From NCBI GenBank assembly GCA_039816045.1, contig JBCBYB010000003.1, positions 124,001 to 188,000 on the forward strand: DNA of 64,000 nucleotides, given 5' to 3'. This stretch comes from Thermohalobaculum sp039816045 (GTDB lineage Bacteria > Pseudomonadota > Alphaproteobacteria > Rhodobacterales > Rhodobacteraceae). The number at the start of each line of letters is the position of its first letter. Position 1 is the stretch's first letter. Positions 1-8,968 of the stretch are shown one piece after another. The notes below the pieces were generated by a model. The model was not told the DNA's origin and did not search any database. It saw only the letters and a program-made list of their open reading frames with translations. The translations under genes were made by a program, and so were the position numbers.

Positions 1-208
1 CCCAGCCCAGCGAACTTGGCTGTGCGCTATCGACGAGGCGAACCCCCTCTGGCACGCTGCCGAGCATCTCCCCCACCGCCCGGCAAACAACGATATCGAC
101 CGTGAACCCGCGTTCCCGGAACGCTTTGGCCAGGATCAGGCAGACGCGCTCGGACCCGCCACCCGAAAGCGTTGGTATAAAAAGCGAGATGTCGGGGCGT
201 GGCTGCAT
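1..208 (-). CDS. Glycosyltransferase family 4, N-terminal part (runs off the window)
   Basis: Reading leftward from an ATG at 206-208, 69 codons stay open to the window edge. The product starts with a beta strand followed by the glycine-rich turn 'PTLSGGGSERV', then an alpha helix and 'TVDIVVC'. That is the usual first Rossmann unit of GT4 (GT-B fold) sugar transferases, where the GGG turn lies near the acceptor site. No clear ribosome binding site was seen, so the start is chosen on the family pattern. The gene diverges from the rightward gene at 393. Acceptor and donor sugars cannot be told from this fragment. Confidence 0.75.
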   Translation of the reverse strand, partial: MQPRPDISLFIPTLSGGGSERVCLILAKAFRERGFTVDIVVCRAVGEMLGSVPEGVRLVDSAQPSSLGW

Positions 209-392
209 AGGCGGTCCAGTCTGCGGGCGGTTGCGGTGCTGTGGCAATCATAGGCGTTGGAAAAGGCGCCAATGCTGGGGTAAGCTAACCACCCTTGGGA
301 GTTGGGTCAGTGCTGCGGTGCCGATATGCCCGCACACGTGGCATCTGTCCTGCGGCCTCGGTCAGGGGCCCGTCATTTGGTTAGGGACCGAT

Positions 393-2279
393 ATGAAAAA
401 ATCCATCAAGATATTCAAGCTCGACGACGCCTGGCTCAAGAAGGAAGCCCATCCCGGCGTGCTGAACGAAGCCGATAAGTTCTTTCGTGCACTCAAGAGT
501 TTCTCCTCCGCCGACAACACTCTCAATCTGGAGGCCGACGACCAGCAGCTGTCGCAATCCGATCTCTCCTCTCTGAAGAAAGCAACGACGCTGCTGGATG
601 AGGTTGAGAAGACCGGGCGCGAGTTTGCCGCGAAATGTCCCTCGCACGCCAAGAGCACCCGTGACGGCAAGCTCAGCGAAGCGTTCACGGTCACCGGAGA
701 GTTGATAAAGAAGGCACTGCCGAAAGCGGTGCAGGAGAAGCGCGAGGAGTACGACAGCTATGACGGCGACGGCGACGACGCCCCGTTGGTCAGTCCGGAT
801 GCGCACAAAGCGTATCTGAAACGCATGCTGCCGCGCCTGAAACGCGATCCGCATAACTTCGCCTTTGCCCTTGTGTCCGGCGAACCGAGCGATCAGCGGT
901 TCTTGTTCCACAAGGTCAAGGCGGGACGGAGCCTCCAAACCGCGATCAAGAGCGACACGAACGCAAAGAGACTGACGTTCGGGACCGCAGCCGCGGGCAA
1001 TCTGGTCTCCGAGGAGCGCTATGGCGCGACCACACTGATCCTCGATCTCGATGGAAAGCCGGTCCCCAACCTCGCGCGCCGAGCGCGGTTGCTCTTCCAG
1101 AGCCTCGGTGTCGCGACGTTCACCAAGATCATCATCACCAGCAATGGCGAGGATGTCGAGCTCTCCGAGGACGAAGAAGGCGATCTGGTACTGACCCCCG
1201 TCGAGCCGGATGATGACGATGATGTTGATGTGCCCGACCCCTCGCAAGGGGCCGATGAGCCCCCCGCGCCTGTTCAGGAACCCGAGGATTCGCAGCAGGC
1301 GGCGCCTGCTCCGGAGCCGAAGCCCGAGCGCAAGGCCAATCCCGAGGAGAAGCGCTGGCGCGAACTGCGGGCGCTGCTTGCGCCCAAGGTCGAGCGCGCT
1401 GTCGAGCTGAAGCATGGTGTGGTCAAGAAGACCAAAGCGGTCTGGGGCATGGCCCGCACCGCGGCCGAGAAGGGCGACTATGCCGGTGCGATCAAGGCTG
1501 CGACGATGCTTCAGGCGATGCTGAAGGGCTTTGAGCCGCCGCCCGAGGACCCGGCGGACAAGTACAAGCGCCAGAGCAAGAAGCTCTTTCCCCTGCTGCT
1601 CACGCATGCGCGCGAAGGCAAGGGCGGAGCCAAGGCGCTCCGCGGGCTTTATGCCGAAGCGGAAACCAGGGCCGGCAATGGCGACTATGAGGGCGCGCTC
1701 GAGATGCTCGATATGCTGGCACGCGATCTCGCCCGCGGAGGGCCGGAGATGGAGCCTGTACCAAGAGACGGCGCGGCGCGCGCAGCTCTGGCCCAGACCC
1801 TTTTGGTCAAGTCGGAGATGATGGAACGGGCGGGTCATGAGTTATCGGCGGTCTTCGAGGCGGATGAGCGCGAGACCTACATCCAAGAGCTCCGCGACGC
1901 GCTGGTGAAGGTCCGCACAGCGCTCGGCGACCCGTCTGACCCCGGAGCGACCCGGTCGTTCCCCGATGCGAACGCCGCCTTCATGGTGCTGGACGGCCTC
2001 CTGCAGCGGGCGCAGAAAAAGGGCAAGCTGGCCTCTCAGACCCTCCAGGAGCTGCGCTCGCAGGTGGAAGCGCTCGACAGCCGCGTGAAGGCCCTCGCCC
2101 CGCGTGTCGATGAGCCTGCCCTCTCCCAACCGTTTACCACGGCGGCGATTGCACGCGGCCAGATGGCGGCTGCGATGCGGCGCAAGGACGTCTTCGGGGC
2201 GCTCGCCCGCATCGAGCCCTGGGAGCGCGCCATAGCAGACTTGGAGCAAGCCGCGGCGGTAGCACCAGAGCCCGTCTGA
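393..2279 (+). CDS. Unknown helical protein P1, paralogue of the protein at 13101-14216
   Basis: I do not recognise the family. The 628-residue product starts at the ATG preceded by TTAGGGA at 381-387; the reading frame is open further upstream, but that part has no gene-like character. Residues about 138-255 form a domain shared with the product of 13101-14216, beginning H-K-A-Y-L-K-R-M-L-P-R-L-K-R-D-P-H and including 'NLARRARLLF'. The N-terminal 110 residues are helical and also match the paralogue loosely. An acidic, proline-rich linker follows (about 255-320). The C-terminal half is helical with two related units around 'KGDYAGAIKAATML' and 'NGDYEGALEMLDML', a TPR-like pattern. There is no signal peptide or membrane segment, so it is probably cytoplasmic. 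It precedes the cyclase/YcaO genes on the same strand, with a hairpin between. Confidence 0.8.
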   Translation: MKKSIKIFKLDDAWLKKEAHPGVLNEADKFFRALKSFSSADNTLNLEADDQQLSQSDLSSLKKATTLLDEVEKTGREFAAKCPSHAKSTRDGKLSEAFTVTGELIKKALPKAVQEKREEYDSYDGDGDDAPLVSPDAHKAYLKRMLPRLKRDPHNFAFALVSGEPSDQRFLFHKVKAGRSLQTAIKSDTNAKRLTFGTAAAGNLVSEERYGATTLILDLDGKPVPNLARRARLLFQSLGVATFTKIIITSNGEDVELSEDEEGDLVLTPVEPDDDDDVDVPDPSQGADEPPAPVQEPEDSQQAAPAPEPKPERKANPEEKRWRELRALLAPKVERAVELKHGVVKKTKAVWGMARTAAEKGDYAGAIKAATMLQAMLKGFEPPPEDPADKYKRQSKKLFPLLLTHAREGKGGAKALRGLYAEAETRAGNGDYEGALEMLDMLARDLARGGPEMEPVPRDGAARAALAQTLLVKSEMMERAGHELSAVFEADERETYIQELRDALVKVRTALGDPSDPGATRSFPDANAAFMVLDGLLQRAQKKGKLASQTLQELRSQVEALDSRVKALAPRVDEPALSQPFTTAAIARGQMAAAMRRKDVFGALARIEPWERAIADLEQAAAVAPEPV

Positions 2280-2289
2280 CTCCATCCCG

Positions 2290-2322
2290 TCCGCCGGAGA
2301 GGACAGCTCCTGATCCGGCGGA
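2290..2322 (+). terminator. Hairpin after the P1 gene (possible terminator or attenuator)
   Basis: A perfect 9-bp inverted repeat (TCCGCCGGA, 2290-2298; TCCGGCGGA, 2314-2322) encloses an inner AGGA/TCCT pairing. It starts ten bases after the P1 stop. It is followed by AAAACGATTT rather than a T tract, so terminator strength is uncertain. The remaining gap to 2533 shows no gene I can support. Confidence 0.4.
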
Positions 2323-2532
2323 AAACGATTTGCCCCGGCCCAAGCCTATGATACGCAATGAAAAGGGGCCGTTGGGAGATGGCCGCAAGCTTGGTGTCCC
2401 AGTGCCGTTTTTGATATCCAGCCGACCGGTCCCAGTCCCAATAAACCATGGCCCGAGCTTCGTGCTGTCCCGTTTGGACGGCCGATGGGTGTGGTCGTTT
2501 GGCGACGATCTCTGAGGCGAGGGGGACCGGCC

Positions 2533-5500
2533 GTGGAAAGCGAGAGGACCTGTGCGGCCTGCGGTGAACTGGTGCCACAGAACGCACGGTTCTGCCCATC
2601 CTGCGGCGCACGGCTCGAGACACCCACATCCGCGATGCAGCGCGATGGCGAGCACCGCCAACTCACGGTCATGTTCTGCGATCTCGTAGAGTGGACCCGG
2701 CTCTCGACCCAGCTCGAGGGCGAGGATCTTCAGGGGCTGCTGCGGGAGTACCACGTGGTCTGCGCCGAGGAGATCGAGGGCCGCGGCGGAATGGTTGCGA
2801 GCTATCTCGGCGACGGGCTGATGGCCTATTTCGGCTACCCCTACGCCCAGGAGGATGATGCCATCCGCGTCGCCGAAGCGGCCCTTGCGATCACCGATCG
2901 CGTCAAGACCATGGGCGCGCGCCTGGCCGAGCAGCGCGACATCCGCTTTGCCTGCCGGATCGCGCTCCATACCGGCCGCGTTCTCGTCAGTGAGATGGGT
3001 GCGGGCGAGACCCGCAACCCCCACGCGGTCACGGGCGTCGTGCCAAACCTTGCTGCCCGGTTGGAAGCTTTTGCCCCGGTCAACGGGATTGCCGTCAGCG
3101 CTCAGACCCGCGCTTTGATCCATGGGCTCTTCCGGCTCGAATCGCTTGGGCACAAGCAGATGAAGGGGATTGCCGAGCCGCTGGAGGTCTTCACTCTGCT
3201 CCGTCGCGCGCCCAGCACCGCCGTCCTGCCCGGCCATGCCACGCCCTTGGTCGGCCGCGACGCGGAGCTTGCGGCCCTTTCTGCCGTCTGGCGAACGGTC
3301 GGAGCCACATCCAAGGCCCGGCGCGCCCAGATCGAAGCGGAAGCCGGGCTCGGCAAATCGGCCTTGGCATCGGCCTTTCTCGCCTCGAATGCCATCCCGC
3401 GTGCCCAAATTATCGAGATCGCCGGTGCCATCGCCGACCGCAACACGCCGTTCTCCTGCCTCAGGACAACCCTTCAGCGCTGGCTGCAGGTCTTCGATGC
3501 GAGCGGGTTCGATGAATGCCGCGGTCGGATCGACGGCTGGTTCGGCGGGGTGGGCGGCGCACACACCGACGCGCTTCTGGGCGTGCTGGATGGCAGTGGA
3601 GCCGCAGGCGGTCGCGAAGGGCGGAGCGCTGTCTTCGCGGCCTGTCTGGCGCTGATCGAGCAGATGGCTCGCCCCGTCGCGATCGTCGTTGAGGATGCGC
3701 ACTGGGTGGATCCGTCGACCATCGAGATGCTCGACCGGCTCGCAGAAGAGGCCAGCGGGGTCTTTGTCCTTGTGCTCAACCGTCGCGGCAGCGCCGGGAC
3801 ATGGAGCCGTCAGGCCGATCTGGCGCTGACGCTTCAGGGTCTCGCGCCCGAGACGGCGACGGGGATCATCGAAGGCACCGCCGGAGGACCGGTGGAGCCC
3901 GCCCTGGCACGCCGCATCGCCGACATCACCGGCGGGTTGCCGCTCTATCTCGAAGAACTGACGAAATCGCTCATCGACACCGGCGTCGTGAGCGCACAGC
4001 GCGGCGTTTTCCGCATGACCAATCTGGTCGCGCAGATGCCGACGCCTGCATCCTTGCTCGATCTGATCACCGCGCGCCTCGACCGGCTCGGGGACGCCAA
4101 GATCTTCGCCCAGATCAGTGCGGTCCTCGGCCGCCAGTTCAGCCGCCCGGCCCTGGTGGCGGTGAGCGGAGCCGACGGCTCGGCGGTCGACCAGGCTGTC
4201 AACGCGCTCTTCCAGGCGGGCATCCTCTCGCCCGGGCGCCGAGGGCGGCTGATCTTCCGCCATGCGCTGTTCCAGAAGGCCGCTTACGAGAGCCTCGTTC
4301 GGACCGCGCGGCGGCGCTGGCACGAGCGTTATCTCGACTGGCTGCATGGTGAGCCCGCTCAGCTGGCAGAAACGGTACCGGAAACGCTGGCCTTTCATCT
4401 TGAGGCCTGCGAGCGGGTGCGCGAGGCGGCAGAGCGCTATCTCGAAGCGGGTCTCTCCGCAAACCGGGCCTCGGCGAGCCTCGAAGCCGCCGCGCATTTC
4501 GGCAAAGCGCGCGACCTGCTGGCGGGCCTCGCGCCCGAGGATCGCGGCGAGATCAGCCTGCTCCGGGCCCAGGTGCTGAAAGCGGATGCGCTGCTTTCGG
4601 CACGTGGGCCGGGGGCCGTGCAGACCCGGGCCGCCTTCGATGCCGCAATCGCCGAGGCCGATGCGACGGCCGAGAGCGAGTGGCACTTCCCCGCCTATTG
4701 GGGTTGGTGGCGCGTCTCCGACAGCTTTGCGACCATGGCTCAGCGCGCACGCCGGCTGCTCGACACCTCAGAGCGGATGGAGGGCACGGCCTTCCGGCTC
4801 CAGGCGCAACACTGCGTTTGGGCGAATGCGTTCCAAATGGGGGATCTGGGGCTCTCGCTCAGCACCGCGCAGGAGGGCCTGAGGCTCTACGATGGCAAGC
4901 GGTTTTCGGATCAAGATACACGGTATGGCGGGCACGATTGCAAGGTTTGCGCGCTTGGCGAGATCGGCTTGATCCGGTGGCTCTCGGGTGACGGGGATGC
5001 GGCGGTGGCGGATGTCGATGCGGCGATCGAGCATGCGCGCCATCTCGGCCATCTCGGCAGCCTGCTGCACGCACTCGACATCGCGGTGATGCTGCACCAC
5101 TACCGGCGCGACCCGGTGGCGAACCGGGCCATCGCAGAGCAGCTCCTGACCCTTGGCTCGGAGAACGATCTTGAGGATTATCGCGCCAAGGGAGAAATCT
5201 TCCTTGGCTGCGCGGCCATGGAAGAAGGGCGCATCGAGGAAGGTCTGAGCCGTGTCGAGGCGGGTTTTGCCGTGATGCGCGAGGTGGGAACGCCCGAGGA
5301 TTTCCCGGTCTATGCCTCCATGCGTGCGGGAGGGCTGCGCGCGCTTGGCCGGCCCGAGGAGGCCCTCGACGCCTTGCAGGAAGGCCGGTCCGTCATTGCC
5401 CAAGAGGGCGTGAGCTATTGGGGAGCGGAGATTGCCCGCGAGGAAGCGCTCGCGATGATGGAGTGCAGTCCGGTCGACCCCGAGCGCATCGCCCGCCGCC

Positions 5501-5724
5501 TGCAAGAGGCCGCGACTGTCGCAGAAGGGCAGAACGCACTGGCACTCTCGCTCCGGGTTGCGATGACAACGCTCGATTGGGCCCGGCGGAGCGGCCAAAG
5601 CACGCATGAGCCGACGCAACGGCTGAGGGCGCTGATAGAGCGGCTGCCAAAGGATGCGCAAGGGCGCGACATCGACGAGGCGCGGACGTGTCTTGCAGGG
5701 CCGATCACTGGTCAGACCGGGTGA
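2533..5724 (+). CDS. Zinc ribbon / class III adenylate cyclase / AAA-type ATPase / TPR regulator
   Basis: The 1063-residue multidomain protein starts at a GTG preceded by GAGGGGGA; an ATG 48 bases upstream is in frame but lacks this signal. Residues 7-24 hold a CxxC...CxxC zinc ribbon. Residues about 44-225 are a class III nucleotidyl cyclase domain, with the two metal-binding aspartates in 'FCDLVEWT' (D50) and 'YLGDGLMAYF' (D94). A STAND-like ATPase domain follows, with a Walker A-like 'AEAGLGKSAL' (269-278) and Walker B 'VVEDAHWVDPS' (about 385-395). The C-terminal 450 residues are helical and TPR-like. Known families with this layout are ligand-sensing cyclases. Here the gene overlaps the YcaO gene by four bases, which suggests co-translation and a sensing or regulatory role for the peptide system. 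The signal sensed is unknown. Confidence 0.88.
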   Translation: MESERTCAACGELVPQNARFCPSCGARLETPTSAMQRDGEHRQLTVMFCDLVEWTRLSTQLEGEDLQGLLREYHVVCAEEIEGRGGMVASYLGDGLMAYFGYPYAQEDDAIRVAEAALAITDRVKTMGARLAEQRDIRFACRIALHTGRVLVSEMGAGETRNPHAVTGVVPNLAARLEAFAPVNGIAVSAQTRALIHGLFRLESLGHKQMKGIAEPLEVFTLLRRAPSTAVLPGHATPLVGRDAELAALSAVWRTVGATSKARRAQIEAEAGLGKSALASAFLASNAIPRAQIIEIAGAIADRNTPFSCLRTTLQRWLQVFDASGFDECRGRIDGWFGGVGGAHTDALLGVLDGSGAAGGREGRSAVFAACLALIEQMARPVAIVVEDAHWVDPSTIEMLDRLAEEASGVFVLVLNRRGSAGTWSRQADLALTLQGLAPETATGIIEGTAGGPVEPALARRIADITGGLPLYLEELTKSLIDTGVVSAQRGVFRMTNLVAQMPTPASLLDLITARLDRLGDAKIFAQISAVLGRQFSRPALVAVSGADGSAVDQAVNALFQAGILSPGRRGRLIFRHALFQKAAYESLVRTARRRWHERYLDWLHGEPAQLAETVPETLAFHLEACERVREAAERYLEAGLSANRASASLEAAAHFGKARDLLAGLAPEDRGEISLLRAQVLKADALLSARGPGAVQTRAAFDAAIAEADATAESEWHFPAYWGWWRVSDSFATMAQRARRLLDTSERMEGTAFRLQAQHCVWANAFQMGDLGLSLSTAQEGLRLYDGKRFSDQDTRYGGHDCKVCALGEIGLIRWLSGDGDAAVADVDAAIEHARHLGHLGSLLHALDIAVMLHHYRRDPVANRAIAEQLLTLGSENDLEDYRAKGEIFLGCAAMEEGRIEEGLSRVEAGFAVMREVGTPEDFPVYASMRAGGLRALGRPEEALDALQEGRSVIAQEGVSYWGAEIAREEALAMMECSPVDPERIARRLQEAATVAEGQNALALSLRVAMTTLDWARRSGQSTHEPTQRLRALIERLPKDAQGRDIDEARTCLAGPITGQTG

Positions 5725-6941
5725 CCCTCCTGACCGCGGCCTGGCGCGAGGGGGGGCGCCGCACCTGTGCGCCTTCGGAAACCTGGAGGCGCCTGGCACC
5801 GCTGCTGCCTGTGTTTGGAATCTCTCGGCTTGCCAACATCACCGGCCTCGACCGCGTCGGGGTTCCCGTCTACACCGCGGTTCGACCGAACGGGCGGTCT
5901 CTGTCGGTTTTCCAGGGTAAGGGCCTGACGCGTGATGCGGCACGGGTCTCCGCCGCGATGGAGGCTTACGAGACGTGGTGCGCAGAGACGATGACGGGGC
6001 CGCTGCATCTCGCCTCCATCGAGGAGATGCGCTTTGCCCATCCCATCGCCGATGTCTCCCGGCTCCCTCTGGCCGATCCTGCGGGCACCGACCCTGACCT
6101 GCCGTTCCTGTGGATCGAAGGGCGCGAGATGCGCAGCGGTGCGCCGCGCTGGCTGCCGTTCGAGATGGTGCACGCCAATTACGCCCTGCCCGAGCCCGCC
6201 CATTCTGGCGCGTTCTCCGCCACGACCAACGGCCTGGCCTCCGGCAACACGCCCGAGGAGGCGCAGCTCCACGCGCTGATGGAGGTGATCGAGCGGGATG
6301 CGACGACGCTCTGGAAGCTCTCGCCCGCGGCCTGGGGCAGTGAGACCGCCGTCGATCCCTGCAGCGTGACCGATCCCGCTTGCGCCTCGGTGCTCGGCCG
6401 CTTTGCCGAGGCGGGGATCGAGACGGCGATCTGGGACATCCGGTCCGATCTCGGCATCCCTGCGTTCTACTGCCTGATCACCGATCCCTCCGGCGAAACC
6501 GGAGCGGCAGAGCTTGGAGCCGGCGCGCATATGGCCCCGGAGGTCGCGCTGCTCCGAGCGCTCACAGAGGCCGCGCAGGCCCGCTGCACCTATATCGCCG
6601 GAGCCCGCGAAGACATCCTGGATGAGGACTATGGCGCCGACGCGGTGGCCGAGCGGCGCGCGATGGCAGAGGGATTGGTCCGGGGCCTGACCCCGACCCG
6701 GAGCTTTGCGGAAATCGAGAGCCGGGAGACGACCACTCTGGCCAGCGACATTGCCGCGACGCTGGAGCGCTTGGAGACCTGCGGGATGGCGGAGGCGATC
6801 GCCGTCGATCTCTCGCGCAAAGGTTTGCCCTTCGCCGTGCAACGGGTGGTGGTGCCCGGGCTCGAGGCCGCCTTCGAGGGACCGCGGTCCGACTATGTCC
6901 CCGGTGCCCGTGCTGGGGCGTTCCTGGGAGACGCCCCATGA
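5721..6941 (+). CDS. YcaO-domain cyclodehydratase/thioamidation ATPase
   Basis: The 406-residue protein uses a GTG start overlapping the cyclase stop (GTGA). All three YcaO ATP/Mg-binding blocks are visible: 'SAAMEAYE' (77-84), 'NGLASGNT' to 'ERD' (170-193), and 'GAGAHMAPEV' to 'LTEAAQAR' (266-288). A late 'VVVPGLEAAF' strand is also typical. YcaO enzymes activate a peptide backbone amide with ATP. With TfuA, as here, the established outcome is thioamide formation; alone or with an E1-like partner they make azolines. No E1-like or Ocin-ThiF partner and no flavin dehydrogenase is nearby, which favours the thioamide type. The C-terminus ends LGDAP, not the PxPxP of azoline-forming YcaOs. The stop overlaps the TfuA start. 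Confidence 0.93.
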   Translation: MTLLTAAWREGGRRTCAPSETWRRLAPLLPVFGISRLANITGLDRVGVPVYTAVRPNGRSLSVFQGKGLTRDAARVSAAMEAYETWCAETMTGPLHLASIEEMRFAHPIADVSRLPLADPAGTDPDLPFLWIEGREMRSGAPRWLPFEMVHANYALPEPAHSGAFSATTNGLASGNTPEEAQLHALMEVIERDATTLWKLSPAAWGSETAVDPCSVTDPACASVLGRFAEAGIETAIWDIRSDLGIPAFYCLITDPSGETGAAELGAGAHMAPEVALLRALTEAAQARCTYIAGAREDILDEDYGADAVAERRAMAEGLVRGLTPTRSFAEIESRETTTLASDIAATLERLETCGMAEAIAVDLSRKGLPFAVQRVVVPGLEAAFEGPRSDYVPGARAGAFLGDAP

Positions 6942-7669
6942 CCGTGTGCGTGTTCCTCGGCCCCTCAATGCCGCGCTCAGAGGCGGAGGCGCTGCTGCCC
7001 GGCGTCTATCTCGGCCCGGCCCGCCGGGGTGACATCGCCGCCGCCATCAAGGCGCACAATCCATCGGCAATCGCTCTGATCGACGGCTATTTCGAGCAGG
7101 TGCCGGCGGTCTGGCACAAGGAGATCCTCTGGGCGCTCGCCCAAGGCATCCGGGTCGCAGGCGCCGCCAGCATGGGCGCGCTCCGAGCCGCCGAACTGGC
7201 GCAGTTCGGGATGGAGGGGGTCGGGCGCATCTTCGAAAGCTTCCAGACCGGTCGGTTCGACCCCTTTGAGGACCCATTCGAGGACGATGACGAGGTGGCG
7301 GTGGTTCATGGCCCGGCCGAGACCGGCTATGCCGCAACCGAGGCGATGGTGGACATCCGCGCGACCCTCGCATCGGCAGCAGACACAGGCGTGATCGATC
7401 TCCCTGCGCGCGACCGGCTTGCCGCGAAGGCCAAGGCGCTCTTCTACAAGCAGCGCATCTGGCCTGCGGTGCTGGAGGGAGAAACCGAGCGCGCCCTTCT
7501 GGAGGACTGGCTGCCATCCGGCCTCGTCCCACAAAAGCGGCTCGACGCGGAGGCTCTCCTCTGCCACGTTGCCACCAGCCCGGCACCGCCGTTCCGGCCC
7601 TTTCGGTTCGAGCAGACCGTGCTGTGGGAGCGTATGGGGCCCGGCCCGCGTGTAGAAGAGGTGCCGTAA
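6938..7669 (+). CDS. tfuA: TfuA-like protein, YcaO partner
   Basis: The 243-residue product opens with 'VFLGPS' and carries the TfuA signature 'GAASMGALRAAEL' at 75-87. Both are hallmarks of the family named from the trifolitoxin cluster. TfuA works with YcaO in backbone thioamidation, probably by helping deliver sulfide or by enhancing YcaO; this is family knowledge, not seen here. The ATG overlaps the YcaO stop by four bases, and its own TAA overlaps the next ATG (TAATG), so the three genes are translationally coupled. The C-terminal 60 residues are less conserved and end in a charged tail. Confidence 0.93.
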   Translation: MTVCVFLGPSMPRSEAEALLPGVYLGPARRGDIAAAIKAHNPSAIALIDGYFEQVPAVWHKEILWALAQGIRVAGAASMGALRAAELAQFGMEGVGRIFESFQTGRFDPFEDPFEDDDEVAVVHGPAETGYAATEAMVDIRATLASAADTGVIDLPARDRLAAKAKALFYKQRIWPAVLEGETERALLEDWLPSGLVPQKRLDAEALLCHVATSPAPPFRPFRFEQTVLWERMGPGPRVEEVP

Positions 7670-8883
7670 TGCAGTCTCTGAATGACCGCTACCGCCAGAC
7701 CGGCACCCGCTTTCGCCTCTTTGCCCAGTCTCCCGTGCTCTCGGCCTTCAAGGAGCCTGAGACCGTCTGGGTGTCCTCCCGCGCCGGCAGCTTGGGGCCT
7801 GGCCCCTCGGACCAACGGATGGTCACCCGCGATCCCATCGATAAGAAACCCTACGAGGGAGAGATGCTCCCTCCCTGGCGAGGCCGCATCCGCCCTCCCG
7901 TCCTGCCGGGACCTGGCGGGCATTTCGACCACCTCGCGCCGGATGATCGCGGCTTCATGGCGGCGCATATGTTCGGCAGCGTCCGCCGGGTGTTGGACAT
8001 CTGGGAAGGCTATCTCGGCGGTCCGATCGCCTGGCCTTTCGCCCTCAGCCACCCGAGGCTCGAACTGATCCCCCATGTGCCTTGGAACAACGCCCATTTC
8101 GGCTGGGGCTTCATGGAGGCCGGCGAAGGCAAGGACGATCAAGGCATCGAGCGCCCCTTTGCGCTCAACTTCGACGTGCTCGCCCATGAGGCCGGCCACG
8201 GCATCGTGTTCTCGGTTGTCGGCATGCCGCCGAAGGACACCACGACGACGGCGTTCCGCGGCTTCCACGAAAGCGCCTCGGACATGACCGCAATGATCTC
8301 GACGCTGCATTTCGACAGCATCCTCGAGCATGTGCTGGAGACGACCGAGGGCAATCTCTTTCTCGCCAACGAAGCGAACCGGATCGGCGAACTCTCCGAG
8401 ACACGGCAGATCCGATCCGCCTGCAATCCGGTCACGATGAGCGATGTGGTCCCCCTCTCGACACCAGTCGACGAGGTCACGGGGAAACAGGTGCACAAAC
8501 TCGGCCAGCCCATGTCGGGGGCGATCTTCGACATCCTGATCGAGGTTTTCGAGGAGCAGCTGGAGCGGTACAAACTGATCCCGGACACCTATGCCGCGGA
8601 GGTGCGCAGCGCCGTAGAGGAGGGTCGGGCAGAGGAGATGGACGCGGGCACCATGACGGAGGCCTATCGCGCCAACCCCGCCGGGTTCCGCCAAGCCCTT
8701 GCTGAGGCGCGTGACATCGTCGGCCAGCGCATCGCCCACAGCTGGCATCTCATGTCGCCGCACAACTTCACCTACTCCCACGCGGCAAAATGCTTCTTGG
8801 CGGCGGACCGGGCCTTGTCCGGCGCGCGCCATCAAGACTTGATCCGGGCCAGTTTCAAATGGCGGGAGATTGACACCGACTGA
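7669..8883 (+). CDS. M4-like (gluzincin) zinc metalloprotease, candidate precursor-processing protease
   Basis: The 404-residue product has 'HEAGH' (173-177) for zinc binding and catalysis, followed 24 residues later by 'ESASD' (201-205), matching the third-ligand helix of M4 thermolysin-type peptidases. Upstream, 'PWNNAHFGWGF' resembles the M4 substrate strand. No signal peptide or propeptide is visible, so it probably acts in the cytoplasm, which is unusual for M4 enzymes. The start is the ATG in TAATG at the TfuA stop; a longer frame opens at 7624 but lies inside tfuA. Coupling to YcaO/TfuA suggests that it trims the modified peptide, removes a leader, or cuts between repeats. The alternative is an unrelated housekeeping protease, which the tight coupling makes less likely. 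Confidence 0.82.
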   Translation: MQSLNDRYRQTGTRFRLFAQSPVLSAFKEPETVWVSSRAGSLGPGPSDQRMVTRDPIDKKPYEGEMLPPWRGRIRPPVLPGPGGHFDHLAPDDRGFMAAHMFGSVRRVLDIWEGYLGGPIAWPFALSHPRLELIPHVPWNNAHFGWGFMEAGEGKDDQGIERPFALNFDVLAHEAGHGIVFSVVGMPPKDTTTTAFRGFHESASDMTAMISTLHFDSILEHVLETTEGNLFLANEANRIGELSETRQIRSACNPVTMSDVVPLSTPVDEVTGKQVHKLGQPMSGAIFDILIEVFEEQLERYKLIPDTYAAEVRSAVEEGRAEEMDAGTMTEAYRANPAGFRQALAEARDIVGQRIAHSWHLMSPHNFTYSHAAKCFLAADRALSGARHQDLIRASFKWREIDTD

Positions 8884-8968
8884 GCGCTTTCCAGTAGCGA
8901 TGTTCGGATCGCTGCGTTAGTGTCCGGCAAACCAGTAATTCGCGTGGCTTCAGGGGGAGATTTCACAG

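Noticed and set aside
102..392. N-terminal extension of P1
   Set aside because: The open frame continues upstream, but it overlaps the divergent glycosyltransferase start and has no start signal; the ATG at 393 matches the paralogue's start.
381..1838. 485-codon leftward frame opposite P1
   Set aside because: It is antisense to a well-supported gene with a paralogue, has no ribosome site and resembles no protein family.
2330..2515. 61-codon rightward frame before the cyclase gene
   Set aside because: No ribosome site, Pro/Arg-rich composition and no family pattern; the gap is treated as non-coding.
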